Below are positions 21,906-33,818 of a stretch of 64,000 nt of DNA, piece by piece. This DNA comes from Zancudomyces culisetae (Eukaryota; Kickxellomycota; Harpellomycetes; Harpellales; Legeriomycetaceae). Numbering within the stretch: the stretch's first letter is position 1; the number at the start of each line of letters is the position of its first letter. The stretch spans positions 21,190-85,189 of the forward strand of contig LSSK01000190.1 of assembly GCA_001969505.1 (NCBI GenBank), given 5' to 3'. A program made the position numbers and the translations under genes. The notes under the pieces were generated by a model. The model saw only the letters and a program-made list of their open reading frames with translations. It searched no databases and was not told the DNA's origin.

Positions 21906-23248
21906 TCAGAACTTTAAAAATTTGGATTTGTAGATATCTGGAGCTGACATTTCACCATACACTTCAAAAGGCTCCGGATATTTGTCAAAGTTACTAGTAT
22001 CTCCCTCTTTTTTGGATTGAGGAATAAGAGGCGGTGCAATCCTTCTTTCTTCAAGTTTTACCCAATCAACTTCACTAAACCATGGATGATTGAGTATATC
22101 ATTGACGCCGTTGCTTAGATTCCCGTAACGGATAGACAGATCAGGTGTTGCTAACCTGGATACAAGATCCTTTGCCAAAGGATCAAAGGTTTCGGGCCAT
22201 CTGATTCTTCCTGCCAGTATTCTTTCATAAAGCTTATACTTATCCCTTTCGTAAAACGGAGGGTACCCCGTCATCATTTCAAAAATCAAAACACCAAGCG
22301 AATACCAATCTACAGATTTTCCGTACCCTTTCGCCTGAATAATTTCTGGAGCCAAGTAATCAGGTGTACCACAGAGTGTCCATGTAACATCAGGCACATA
22401 CTTTGCAAATCCCATATCTGTTATTTTGATATGCCCTGTGGAGTCAACAAGGATGTTCTCGGGTTTCAGATCGCGATAAACTAAATCGAATGAATGAAGG
22501 TACTTGAATGCAGATACCACCTCCGCCGCATAGAATTTCGCCACTGGTGATGGGAATTTCTAATAAGTAGTTAACATATTATATTAGTTGTATTATTTAA
22601 GTTGGAGAGTACTTTAGTCACATATCAGGCTCTTATCACCTGCTTATGTCACAAAAAATGTATATCTTTTAGTATCTGTTTGCCAATCACCTTATACTTC
22701 CTTAGATATGTAAATAGCTCTCCCCCAACAACGTACTCCATAAACATGTATATATTCGTACTATCCTGACTCGTGCCATAAAGTTTTACAAGGAATGGTG
22801 AATCACAAAAGGATAACACAGCTCTTTCGTTATTAACATGCTCAACTTGTTTCGAGTCCACAATGTCCTTTTTGCACATTATTTTCACTGCACAGAACTT
22901 ATTGGTGTTTTTTTTCTTGACTAGTCTAACCCTTCCAAAAGAGCCTGTTCCAACCGTTCTAAAAAATACATAGTCACTAATCAATTCCTTCTTGCTGTTG
23001 CAACGGGCGCTTTCGAAAAACTCCTGGGAAACTTTTCTCGAAAGTTCTTTTCTGTATTTTTCGTCATTTATACCAGCATAGTTCTCTTTGGTATAACTCG
23101 TATTGCCATTCCCCTTTTCATGTAATGTTTTTCCGCTGTCAGAACGCACATCCTTTCCATTCTCGCACATATCAACCTTACTTTGCCCGAGAGTAGTGCC
23201 AACAGTACCAACAGTACCAACAGTACCATGATCCACATCGATGTCCAT
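21906..23248 (-). CDS. cAMP-dependent protein kinase catalytic subunit (Tpk type)
   Basis: AGC-family Ser/Thr kinase acting downstream of Ras-cAMP. Exons 23248-22691 and 22559-21906 give 403 aa. Motifs are glycine loop GTGSFGRV (100-107), VKIMCKK with Lys122, catalytic YRDLKPEN (214-221), activation segment TWTLCGTPDYLAPE with Thr247 matching PKA Thr197, and a C-terminal tail with FDKYPEP ending in hydrophobic FLKF. The metal-binding DFG is DMG (234-236). The ~75-residue N-terminus is low-complexity and contains three GTV repeats. The intron donor must be GTGATT, because the neighbouring GTATAA donor would break the frame with exon 2. The start at 23248 is preferred; an upstream in-frame ATG at 23383 would add an unlikely hydrophobic leader. 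Confidence 0.93.
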
Positions 23249-25805
23249 TGTTAGCTTTTTTTTTTGCAAAACTACAAAAATAAATAGTATACCTACGATT
23301 TTTATCTCACTCTCAAAAATATTCAAACAGCTATAAACAAGTGTATAAGTACTCTTAATCAAAGACCGCACTCCAATTAGCACTCGGACCGCTTGACTAA
23401 GTATTTTAGATGTAAATATGTCACCTAGTATAATATTTATACAGTCTTCTAGAAAAATAAAGTCGTGTGTCTATTATTATTGTATCACTGCTTCTATAAT
23501 TTCTTAACTATCCCGGTCCTATTCTGAAGAGAGAACAACACTTTTTTTTCAAAAAAAACTGCTAAATAAACATTTATTTAAACTTTTGAACCTTCGCCAT
23601 TATGATGCATGAATCAAGTGAGTTTTATTTATCAATAAAAACTTGAGCGTTTCAAGTTCAACTAGGTACAACTTTCTCTTTCCGCCACAACACTTGTGTT
23701 ATTTACTCTAGATTATTGGCATCTTTATATTTTTGTTGGTAATCGCTTTATTTGGACACATAAACATGCTAGGGATATGTGGAAGGTGAAAGGCAGAGAG
23801 AAAAAACACTAATTACTGAGAGCTTATTTGACTTTCTAAACTAGCCTACTCGACCACTTGTAGAAACCCAACCAAATTTTATGTGTATCAGCTCCTGCAA
23901 ATGTAGACTATTTGCGCATACCTCCTTGACCAGATAAGCACAAACAATCATCAGATTTTTAGATGTATAGCATGCAGCACAACGTCGGCGACCTATTGGT
24001 TATACGTTCAAGTAAATGGCTATTGACCTGGGTACCTTTTCTTTCCGTTCGCTAATACAAAGCGGTGCAAATATAGCCAACATGCTCCGCTTTGATTGAC
24101 TAATTTCTTTGATAATGTTTATGAGTTGTTTATGTGAATGTTGCAGATGAGTTGTTTATTCGGCCTTTTAATTGATTTGGCAACACAAACAATACCAAGG
24201 TTTAATTGGAACATACATTAAACAAAATATTCCACAAATAAAAATATAAAACTGCTTTTTTTGGGAGGTTTTGATTTTTCTGGTGCAAATAAAGCCGCAA
24301 CAAAACCAAGACTTCCCAAGTGTAGCTATTTGGTGATATTTCTGGATTTTGGCTCTAAGACTACTCTCTTACCATATAATGGTCAAACACCTTTATAAAA
24401 TATTCAGATACACAACGACTCTAAAAGCTCGACTTGGCCCGTCTCTCCTAGAGATGTATCACGCATAACGCCCCATTTTCAGCATTGCTGCATTCAATAC
24501 CTTTTCTGCCAACAACCAAACAAATCACCTTGTCAACTTTGTGAGTGTGGTACACGATATAGTGTTACAACCACACTCACTCGACCACAGGTGTTTAATC
24601 CTTACCTGTCTTATACGCTTGGAGAATATCTTCAGAAAAACGATGCCGTGTAAACGAAATTAAGCGAAAAAAAAGGGGGGGGCAACATATGTTTATAACT
24701 GTGAGAATGTTTAGCAGCAAATCGCAACAATATAGAGTTCTATGATCTTTGATGGTATATTGGTCTTGGGTGAGTATAATTTTCTTGGTATCAGTAGTTT
24801 AAATGTTACTAACCAATGAAATACTACAAAAAATATACATTTGCTCTGTTTAGGCGCTTGAGCTTATTGTGCTAAATCTTTATATATTTTTCACTTTTCT
24901 TTCCACGTTTTAGTGTTGTGTTTAATATTGTTTTATGTATGTGCTATTTACTTAAATGGGTGATAGTTCTCATGTATACACTTTTATTGTCCCTAAATAA
25001 CCGGAACTAAATTGTTCTATATAATAAGTGGCAGTAGTATCTTAACGAGGTAAATGGGTCATATAACATCACTTTAACAACCAATTAGCACCCAAGAATC
25101 CAAATCATGGGAGAGAGACGGTTGGCTGGTGAGCACTTGGTTGGTGAAAAGTATGATCAAATTTACCTCTTGCTTTCCTCTTGTCTGCACACAAAGCAAT
25201 ATTTTTCTGGTAGGGAACTAGATTTGAGCAGCCTTTTTTAAAAAAATACGAAAATCTTATAAGATTTGTATATGAAAATAAATTGGAGAATTACTCAGAC
25301 TTGCTGGCTGGTCATCATTCTGATTTGAGTACTGACAATAGGTAGATATATTACAGTTGACACATAGAACCTTATGGAAAAGGAAAGAAATTCACAGAAA
25401 AAAATTACAAATACCCAATGCCTCCTAAAATTTGAGAGGTGTAAACTCTAACACTTGGATTTGCGTGCAAAAATTTTTTTTTTCTATTTGACCAGCTTGA
25501 AGATGTGCAGTATGAGCAAATCAAATGACATCTAAAAGCAATTGAGGAGAAACTGAAACCTAGACCTTTTTTCTATGGAAAAAGCCACCGGTCCGTGGTT
25601 ATTCGCTACAAGTATAAAAATCGAATTAAATGGAGACATGAGGGGCGTTGTTGCTGGTTTTGCTTTTTTTTTTAGTAAAGGATTTCGTTCAGTATAAATT
25701 CTGGTACTGCTTTTGAAGAGTTCAGCGATATTACGGAAGGCAAAGCCGAAAGAACATTTTTATTTCCACAACGAAAGGAGTTGAAAAAGAATTACCGAGG
25801 GCAAA
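23249..25805. other. Divergent intergenic region between PKA subunit and AHA1, 2.6 kb
   Basis: A long bidirectional promoter region without a credible coding frame. A G8 tract lies at 24675-24682. I see no tRNA or other recognisable RNA gene. Confidence 0.5.
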
Positions 25806-26822
25806 ATGTCACAAACCAACTGGAAAAATGTCAACAATTGGCATTGGACAGAGAAAAACTGCCTGAAGTGGTCAAAAGAGTACTTTGAGCAAAACCTGAA
25901 GGGAATCGAAACTCATAATGGCAGCATAAAGGTGTATGTAGATAAAGTGGATGATGTAAAGGGTGATGCAATACTAAATCAACGCAAAGGAAAAATAATT
26001 ACATTGTATGATCTAGAAATAAACATGAAATGGAAGGGCGAGAACGAAAAAACCGGGAAAAAAGCAGAAGGTAGCATTAATGTTCCAGAAGTGGCACACG
26101 ATTCGGAACTCGATGACTATGTGTTTGATGTTAGGCTTGAAAAAGACGATTCAGAAGGGTGGGAGATCAAAGAGATTGCCAGGAAAGAATTAACAAAGGA
26201 AATAAAGAAGGTCTTTGCAGAGTTCTCAAAGGCGCTGATCAATGAGAATCTAAAAGATGTATATATTGAAAAACCAGAGAGCCGTGAAGGAAGTGCTTTA
26301 AAGTCAACAGATAAAGCAAGTACGAATTCATCAGTGTCATCGGTTACTGCAGCCTTTAAGGCCGGAGAAACAGGATTGACACTCAGTGCCAAGGCTACAC
26401 AGTCAGCAAGCCATACCACAACAGGTTCTATAAAACTAAAGTCTGAATTTATGGCATCCTCCGATGCTCTGTATGATGCTCTTACAAACCCCGAGCGGGC
26501 AGCTGCATGGACTCGTGACTCCAAAGCACAGGTATCCGATGCACCAAACTCACCATTTGTATTATTCGGTGGGAATGTAACCGGCGAGATTTTGGAATCC
26601 ACAAAAAACAAAAACCTAGTTTTGAAGTGGCGAAATTCAAATTGGCCACAAAACCACTTTTCTAGGGTTAGTATCTCGCTTAGCCAAACCGATAATTCTA
26701 CAATTTTGGAACTGGAACAATCTGAAGTCCCTATCGGTGAACTAGAGATTACTGAAAGAAACTGGGAGCACTACTACTTTTCTCCAATTAAGTCTACCTT
26801 TGGTTGGGGCTTTTACGTGTAG
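25806..26822 (+). CDS. AHA1: Aha1, activator of Hsp90 ATPase
   Basis: Hsp90 co-chaperone that stimulates the ATPase cycle. The 338-aa protein has the N-terminal Aha1_N domain (about 10-150), opening with the signature NVNNWHWTEKNC, and a C-terminal AHSA1/START-like domain (about 215-335) with SDALYDALTNPERAAAWTR and a C-terminal GWGFYV. The two are joined by a Ser/Thr/Ala-rich linker. Length and domain order match S. cerevisiae Aha1 (350 aa). Single exon. Its stop codon is 138 bp from the convergent ATP12 stop. Confidence 0.95.
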   Translation: MSQTNWKNVNNWHWTEKNCLKWSKEYFEQNLKGIETHNGSIKVYVDKVDDVKGDAILNQRKGKIITLYDLEINMKWKGENEKTGKKAEGSINVPEVAHDSELDDYVFDVRLEKDDSEGWEIKEIARKELTKEIKKVFAEFSKALINENLKDVYIEKPESREGSALKSTDKASTNSSVSSVTAAFKAGETGLTLSAKATQSASHTTTGSIKLKSEFMASSDALYDALTNPERAAAWTRDSKAQVSDAPNSPFVLFGGNVTGEILESTKNKNLVLKWRNSNWPQNHFSRVSISLSQTDNSTILELEQSEVPIGELEITERNWEHYYFSPIKSTFGWGFYV

Positions 26823-26960
26823 TTATCGTTTTTTTGTTTTTATGCATTTTTTATTATTTAAAACTCTACTATTTTTCATTAAAGCATGTATGTGCTGCAA
26901 GTTTTTTTAATCCGATTATTATCCGGTTATTATCAAAACTCTATATGTGAAAATTTGCGA

Positions 26961-28214
26961 TCATGTTCCAATAACTGCACACGCTGAGGCGCCCAGAGTC
27001 TGAAGTAACAAAGATTCTTCCAAGTCGTGTGCTAATTGTATTTGAGTATCGTACGTATATATGGCAATCAGGAAATGTATCGGTGTTTTTTTTGAAAACG
27101 TTCACTATGTGTTAACATTCATACACACATATATACATACGTATAATTATCACAAATGCTTACCATTTTCTAAATATCCCCAGTATTCTAACTGGGATAA
27201 TGTCTCTACTCTGGAGGCCTTTGCTGCGTCCTCAACTGATATATACCTTTCAATCATTGCGAGCGAGATCAACAGTGACTTTGACGTGATTACTGCCTTT
27301 TCAAATGCTATATTTTCCAAAAATAACCATGTTTCAGCCATCTCGTAGATATCAACATATAAATACGAATATACATGTTCTAAAAAAAAATAAGCGAGGA
27401 TAGAGTTCATGGTGCAGTACCTGCCAATTTTAAAGGAGAAAAGTTATTCAGTATGTATTCCTCCAGAATAGTATGGTTTTCCTTGCTCTGACTGCTGTAT
27501 GCTATTCCTTTGTTAATTTCCAGTTTCATTCCAAACTTTTTCTGGACATAATCCAGTACGGGATTGTAAAATTCATTTTGTAATTTCACTAGTGGCTCAG
27601 GATAGTCAGATTGAAACAGAATAGAGTCAGAATTAAAGTATTTCATTAGATTCCGAACCAAATCCCGTCTTTTTTCCGCTGTATCAAGATCATTGTGCGC
27701 CCTTATCGCCATCGATGTCTATTTAAAGTTAGCCAATCGAACAAATTACATTGCACATGCTTTTTTTCGACATATATATATTTCAGTTAGTAAAAAAAAT
27801 TACCAATGGAAGGGTATGCGGACCACTCAGTTTTTCCACCGCCTCCCATTCAGCAGCTATTAGGGCTGCGAATAATCTTTGTCTTGAATCAATGAGCAAT
27901 TCAGCGCCCTGGCTCTCAGGAATCTTCAACACCCGATTATCTAGCTTTATTTTATATCGCCCATCACCTGTCTGATCTACAGTAGCATGTTTCCAAAATC
28001 TCTTGGATGTACCTATATTTGGGTGGTATGAAGACAATTGATTCTGTTCCTAATGTTGTTACCATTTACTAAAAAGGAAAATTCTGAAATTACCTGATGC
28101 AATGTTCTCTTTATATACTGAAAATCCCGTAGAAAAAGAGCGTTGGCATGAAAAGATTGAATTCCTTCCTATGGATTTGAGGAACGAGATACTAGGCAAG
28201 ATTCCTTTACTCAT
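26961..28214 (-). CDS. ATP12: Atp12, F1-ATPase alpha-subunit assembly chaperone
   Basis: Mitochondrial matrix chaperone that binds the F1 alpha subunit before hexamer assembly. Five exons (28214-28094, 28012-27804, 27718-27421, 27307-27164, 27031-26961) join in frame to 280 aa. Exon 1 encodes a mitochondrial presequence rich in Ser, Arg and Lys with SCQRSFSTGF. Family blocks are RFWKHATVDQ, YKIKLDNRVLKIP, AAEWEAV, LPLTSMAIRA, FSPLKLAAFEKAVITSKSLL and EYWGYLENAHDLEE; several are only contiguous after splicing, which confirms the joins. The last exon (71 nt) adds the conserved LGASACAVIGT end. It is shorter than the 325-aa S. cerevisiae protein. FMP25, another mitochondrial factor, lies directly upstream on the same strand. 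Confidence 0.92.
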
Positions 28215-28570
28215 CTTTGGTTAATAGTATTTTTATCTTTGATTTTTTGATCAAGAAATCGGTTTTTCCTATTATTTTTTTTTCGCTTTTACTCTACCTT
28301 TTGTTCACCTAGCCATGAAGATCATTGATATTTAATTTAATATAAATTTTTTTGCTTTATTATAAATATGTTCAATTCAAAATGAAAAATAAACGAACTG
28401 GCTCTTTTTTATTCACTACTTTTCACAGAAAAAAAATATCAATACATGGTTAAAGTTTCACCTAATACTCCAAATCACCTACTTCCACCACGATGAGAAA
28501 CGCACTATTAAACCGAGCTATAAAGTAATTGGCGGTGATATATCAGAAATTAGAGCAAATAAACAGATTT
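28215..28570. other. Spacer between FMP25 and ATP12
   Basis: The 356-bp AT-rich spacer must hold the FMP25 terminator and the ATP12 promoter. No other feature is seen. Confidence 0.5.
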
Positions 28571-30891
28571 TTACAATGGCCTTAAATATGCCGCAGTTAC
28601 ATTATGACCAGCAGTAAAACTCTGCTCTACCTTAACCTCGATACTATCATTCAAATACAAAATGTTAAGAGCGAGGTCCCTAATGGGTGGCAGTGGTATA
28701 TTATTGATTATATTTTCTTCCCTTTTTGCAATATTGTTAGCAAAGTCTACTCTGTTTACAACTTTTGCGGGTGCAGCTTGTAGCCGTGGATCGGCGTTCA
28801 TTATAGGCCTTGACATATGATCCCGAGATTTTCCTGATATGGTGGCATTACTGAAGATGTCAGGATCATTATGTATTGTAGGCTCACAAGTTTCAACCTG
28901 AGTTATCTCTGATTCCAGTGGTTTGGAGTATGAAGGTTTACCCACACGTAAAATACCCTTTGGGATACACTGACCATGTAAATTGTTTCCCCATAACAAC
29001 ACATCTCTACCATAATAATGCAAGTTCTCCCCTTTTTCCTCTTCAATAGCCAAAGGCGTATTCTCATGAACATTCACTGCATTATCTTCCACCAATACAG
29101 CGTGGTTTCGTCCAGCAGAAAGAGAGTACACGCCGATGGATTTCAACTCATGGAAATTTTCATTGTACTCAACTTTGTCTGAAATTTGTTGAATCTTCAG
29201 CGGCGTATCCTGTTTGGTATTGTATGCTCTAGCACCTAGCTGTCCACTCGAACCCTCGCCTGCTGCAAACACCTCTACAAGCGAAGGGTTGTCCGAGGGT
29301 GCGTGAAAGACATGATTTACAAAGTATGTGGTATTCCCACCGGCTTCTACTCCAATTGTGTCAGGCGGTGTCTTTTTTCCTGTTGACTGAAACAGTGTTC
29401 TGGGGATAAGCGTGGGTTTGTCAATATATCCTCTATCGTGGCCTACATTCCCTACTCCAAGCTGACCGAATTCATTATCACCAAAACTGTACACACTTCC
29501 ATCTGCAGTTCTGAGCACTGTGTGGTTATCTCCACATGAGACCTCAATACAGTCTTTAATATCTTCAAGCTGTTTGAGTTCACAAACTGGACCCTCTCTG
29601 TCACTTTCAAGAGTATCCTTTACTTTGAATCCCGTTTGTCCACGTTCATTGCCCTTTTTGTCTATCTTTCCAGTAAATACCTTACCCTTACTCGTGGTAA
29701 GCGCAATATGGTTCAATCCAGCAGAAATGGAATACACTTCCTCATCATCATCGAGCCTTGGAGAAAATGCGAGTGATGAATGCTCGTCTTTCAGCTCGTT
29801 TTTGGCGTCAAGCATTGTAACGGTGTTATCACCACTTAACACAAACACCTTACTCTCGCTCGTCACAACCTTTCGTGCAGTTGGGTCACTAAATGACAAT
29901 ATCGGCTTGTGCGAATCCCTTGATCCAAACACACGCTCTCCCCACTGAAATAAATTTCCGTTTTCGTCAAGCGCAGCTACAAGTATTTATTTGTACAGAT
30001 TTTTACTCGTTTTGTCAACAATAATCTTGTTTCTCAAGTTAGGAATTACTATAGTCATTAATATTACTACTAACCTGCGTGTAACTCGGAAAATGAGACA
30101 GATCGAAGCAGCTTTCCATCAAAAAATCCAACGCTGTGTGGATGATGGTATTCCTTCACGTCTGTGTGCTCCGGATCAAGTGTACCATGTCTATTTGATA
30201 GTTTTTTTTGATATTAAGATAGAGTTTCTCTAGAATCCGGATAAAGAAAAAGTAACATAATTCAGTAAATAAAATAAAAAACTCTTATTTTTAATACTCA
30301 CTCGTTTGATCCCCAGGCGTATAAGCCTGGGTGTTTCCAGGTCCAAGTTACCTGATTCTCGACACTAAGCGGCGTCTCTATATCTACGAACTCACCTTCA
30401 ACATTACTAGTGCCGGATGAGTCCTTTTTATTTGAGGCAGTGTTGTCTTGCGTTTCTTTTTCCTGAATAGGAATATCCCTAGTCCCCAAAACACTTTCAT
30501 TGTAGAGTTCAACGCTACAGTCACTCTGGTAATGCTCACCAAACATTGAAATTCCCACAACTGTCCCAAAGAGGCCAAGTATCAAATAGTATATATCATT
30601 ATTTCCTAGTATTCTCTCTTTTGTGCGTGAATACGAACTGAAAAACGCCTGTTTAGAGAGAGAGCCTCGCGAGCTCTTCATTACAGGTAGTTTCGGAGAT
30701 TTTGAAACAAGATGGCAGCTTCCCACCCCCCTATACGATAGCATTTTGCCTTTTTCACCTACTGATCTAAAACCCCTTGTGGTACTTCTTGCTATAAGGG
30801 GTTTAAAATTTTGAAATCCACGGGTCAGTTTCATTTGACCCAGCTTAGCTGTTCTGGCAAAGTTCATTTTTTTAAAAAAGTATTTTATCAT
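28571..30891 (-). CDS. FMP25: RCC1-repeat mitochondrial protein (Fmp25 family)
   Basis: Fmp25 is a mitochondrial inner-membrane RCC1-like protein needed for cytochrome bc1 complex assembly in yeast. Exons 30891-30302, 30190-30075 and 29976-28571 give 703 aa. The N-terminus is basic and Arg-rich (presequence-like), followed by a membrane segment near residue 105 (YYLILGLFGTVVGISMF). RCC1-type repeats follow: GLYAWGSNEHGTLDPEH (across intron 1), GNLFQWGERVFGSRDS (across intron 2), SISAGLNHIALT, EVSCGDNHTVL, YSFGDNEFGQLGVGNVG and SLSAGRNHAVL. It is longer than S. cerevisiae Fmp25 (583 aa). The first ATG is used here; a second in-frame ATG eight codons on is an alternative. Donors are GTGAGT and GTTAGT. 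Confidence 0.87.
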
Positions 30892-33179
30892 TCAAAAATT
30901 ATCTACTCAGTATATTATATCGTGAGTGTATGTTCGTTAAATAAAGATAATACAAGCAATACTGTGTGCCTTCAATCATCAGAGAAATATACTTATTTTA
31001 AAAGTATAATCCCCCTGTCGGCCTTTTACCCTTTTTATATTTTAAACGGATATAGCAGTCAGAGCATCCGGGGTAATACAATGAAAGAATCTGAGCACGG
31101 GCTGTGCTTCTGTTGTACAAATTATTGGCGACCTCATGATCAGAACCGGCGTTGCTTTAATACCCGCGCTATGGATATTGCTCTACCTATGCCGTATCAA
31201 TACCCAATAAGAAATCACTGTTTTTTTTGTTTTTTGAAATAGCTCAAACAAAAAAACTTGCCAGGGTTTTGGATATGCATAAAGGAAAAGATATAAATAA
31301 CGGAATGAGAGGATTGGCTTTGATGGACACAGTTCACTCTAATCAACCATCTGGTGAAAATGTATGGATCCAATGGTCAAATTTACCATTTGGTGTTATT
31401 TCCGTTTCTCGCACCCCCCCCACTCTCCCCTCCTCTATTTACTATTTGGTGAAAAACAAAACTTGATAAAAATGCGACAGAGTCTATATCGGCTAACATG
31501 TGTAATGTATCACCCACCAATCCTGGTATTTGCAACTGTCTTACATTTCCTAATTCACTTTAAAGACATTTGTTTGCACACATTATCCAGCTTGTTTACC
31601 ATTTATGCATGTACAATTGGCATAAATATTCATTTTGTCATCTGATTGGCAGCTGATACGTTCTAGACGGAGAAAGTCTAAAATACCATCAATATGGTTT
31701 ACTTTTTTTTTTTGATGAGGATACCGCAAAGTTAATTGGAAAACAACACAATATACCTATTTTTCATCATCTCACTCCCAAATAGGTTTACGAAGTAGTA
31801 CAAATAAACCTTACAAATTGAGGAAGCATAGCTCTCTAATGTCAGAGGCCAGACTGCGTTTTTTCGAGACACTGCTACATCTTTGTCATATTAAACTACC
31901 CAAGTACATTATGTATTTTTGTTTGTGATGAGCGTGTACAAGCATAAATATCTACAAAATTTATGTGAGTAATACTCATCTCGAGACAAGAATAATGAAT
32001 TACTATACATTAAAACGGCATTTTTATTGTTCGTATATTTCCACGCATGTTACATGGACATGTATTGAAGATATTATGATAAACAAACTATCCATACCAG
32101 TTCCACGGAGATATTTTTCTAAAAAAAAACAAAATAGCCTAGTAGCTAGGAGCACGAATACTCATGATTCTATTCCTGTAATAAGTTTTGCTATGGGTTT
32201 TCATTAAAATAAGATCATAAAATTGCTCAATTTCACCTTAATTGTCCATTTAAGCATCGGATCTGATTACCATTGAGTGAATTGGCTCTAGTTTATAGAT
32301 CAACAATTTGAGAGTCAGACCACAAAACGAGTACACTATAACTTCATTCAATGTCAGCTTTAGAACAGAAGGATACAAAAGATATATGACAAAGTTGTAC
32401 TTTGATCAAAAAGCAAAAATTGCCGGACTTGCTTCACAAGCAAATCAAAATGATATGCAAATATGTAATGAAGTAACCATAACCATATTATATATGACTC
32501 GGATCTGTTGGATCTAAAACGTGTTTATATATATGGCCAAACAGTTTATTCACACATTAGCCGTTCAAATATGGGTTATTGGGAGTAGTTATACTGTTAT
32601 GTAATATAACCATCAACCCCAATGTTAAAGCACCTTTGAGAAGCATAAGAAAGAGTTATCCAAAAAAGACAACCCAGACAAATCTACCCAAAACTACCAT
32701 GCTCCTTCCTCACATTACTTCAGAGTGTGGAAGAAACGATCATGTAAATAATAAAAAACAAACTCTCATTAGTAAGTTAAAGGGTATGACTTTTTTTCCG
32801 GAAAGAAATAAACGCGTAGAAATGTGTGAAAAAAGCTTTTGATGATGCATACAGAGAGGCTGGTTCGCTCTCCTACTTTCTGAGATCCATGAGATAATCG
32901 ACTTCAAGATTTAAGGAGTCAAGAAAGATGATGTGGGTTATTGAAAAAAATATATAAATGGTATACGAAGGGTTCGGGTTTGCTCTCAACTTTCAACTGC
33001 TTGAATTATCATCAGCTGAATATAAACAAGTATAAGTCTAGATTTGAGTAGTAACTAGTGTTTCTTTAATGTATATGTGTATAGACATATCAAATAACAG
33101 ATTTATTTACACCAAAAAACCATTATATTTTAATGACCTTTGAAAGGGACCAAAGAGAATAACAAGTAAAATTTTAGAA
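30892..33179. other. Divergent intergenic region between FMP25 and the CAP gene, 2.3 kb
   Basis: Several frames of 60-140 codons occur (30811-31242, 31364-31645, 32579-32842), but none has family motifs or a coherent composition. A C8 tract is at 31414-31421. I call no gene. Confidence 0.5.
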
Positions 33180-33818
33180 ATGAGAATATCAAGAATACCA
33201 AAATTGGGTCTAGTATTCGCCATCTCAATGGCGTCGAGTTTGATATACGAGGTGGATAGCGTAGTGCATCGGGGACTGAGAAAGAGGGAGAGCGAGGCAA
33301 GTGCGTTTGCAGAAAAGACAAATGGGTATGGAAACATTGATATAGGTGGTGATAGGGGGGGAAGTAATAGTAATCACAAGAGGCAGTCGAGCGCAGTTGA
33401 TGGAGATACTCAGAAAGAATTGTGGGCTTTGGTATGTGAGACCAACAAGTATAGAACGCAGAATAATTTGGGGGTGTTGTATGTGCTACTTAGTCTCAAT
33501 GAAGATGCCAAAGCACATTCGGTATACCAAAATTCCATTGCTACAATGACGCACGATGATCCAAATGGTAACCTTGGGAATCGGCTATCCACAGTTGCAA
33601 ATATTAAATGGTCCTCTTATGCTGAGAATGTTGCGTACGGGCAAAAAAGTGCAAAAGAGCTAATCCAGGCTTGGAAAAATTCGCCTGTACACAATGCAAA
33701 CCTGCTTAATCCCAAAGTAAATGCTGTTGGTGTGGGAAAGGTGGGTCCTTATTGGTCAATGTCCCTTGCACAGATCCCAGCAGGGCAGACTTATCTAAAG
33801 TATTTGCCATACTGCTAG
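33180..33818 (+). CDS. Secreted CAP/SCP-domain protein
   Basis: A 212-aa protein with a hydrophobic secretion signal (about residues 5-25), a pro-like region containing a KR site (NHKRQSS, a Kex2-type processing position) and a C-terminal CAP domain. CAP cavity landmarks are TMTHDDP (His), YAENVAYG (Glu) and AWKNSPVHNANLLNP (His), followed by AVGVGKVGPYW. This resembles the short YkwD-like CAP type rather than the larger animal or Pry-type domain, because the GHYTQ-type motif is replaced by WSMSLAQ. Fungal CAP proteins are secreted and some bind sterols or fatty acids; a specific ligand cannot be assigned. Single exon, followed 15 bp after the stop by a G10 tract. Confidence 0.86.
   Translation: MRISRIPKLGLVFAISMASSLIYEVDSVVHRGLRKRESEASAFAEKTNGYGNIDIGGDRGGSNSNHKRQSSAVDGDTQKELWALVCETNKYRTQNNLGVLYVLLSLNEDAKAHSVYQNSIATMTHDDPNGNLGNRLSTVANIKWSSYAENVAYGQKSAKELIQAWKNSPVHNANLLNPKVNAVGVGKVGPYWSMSLAQIPAGQTYLKYLPYC

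Noticed and set aside
31020-31035. GCCTTTTAC string resembling U5 snRNA loop I
   Set aside because: The flanking sequence cannot form the stem that closes loop I, and no Sm-type site with downstream stem follows.
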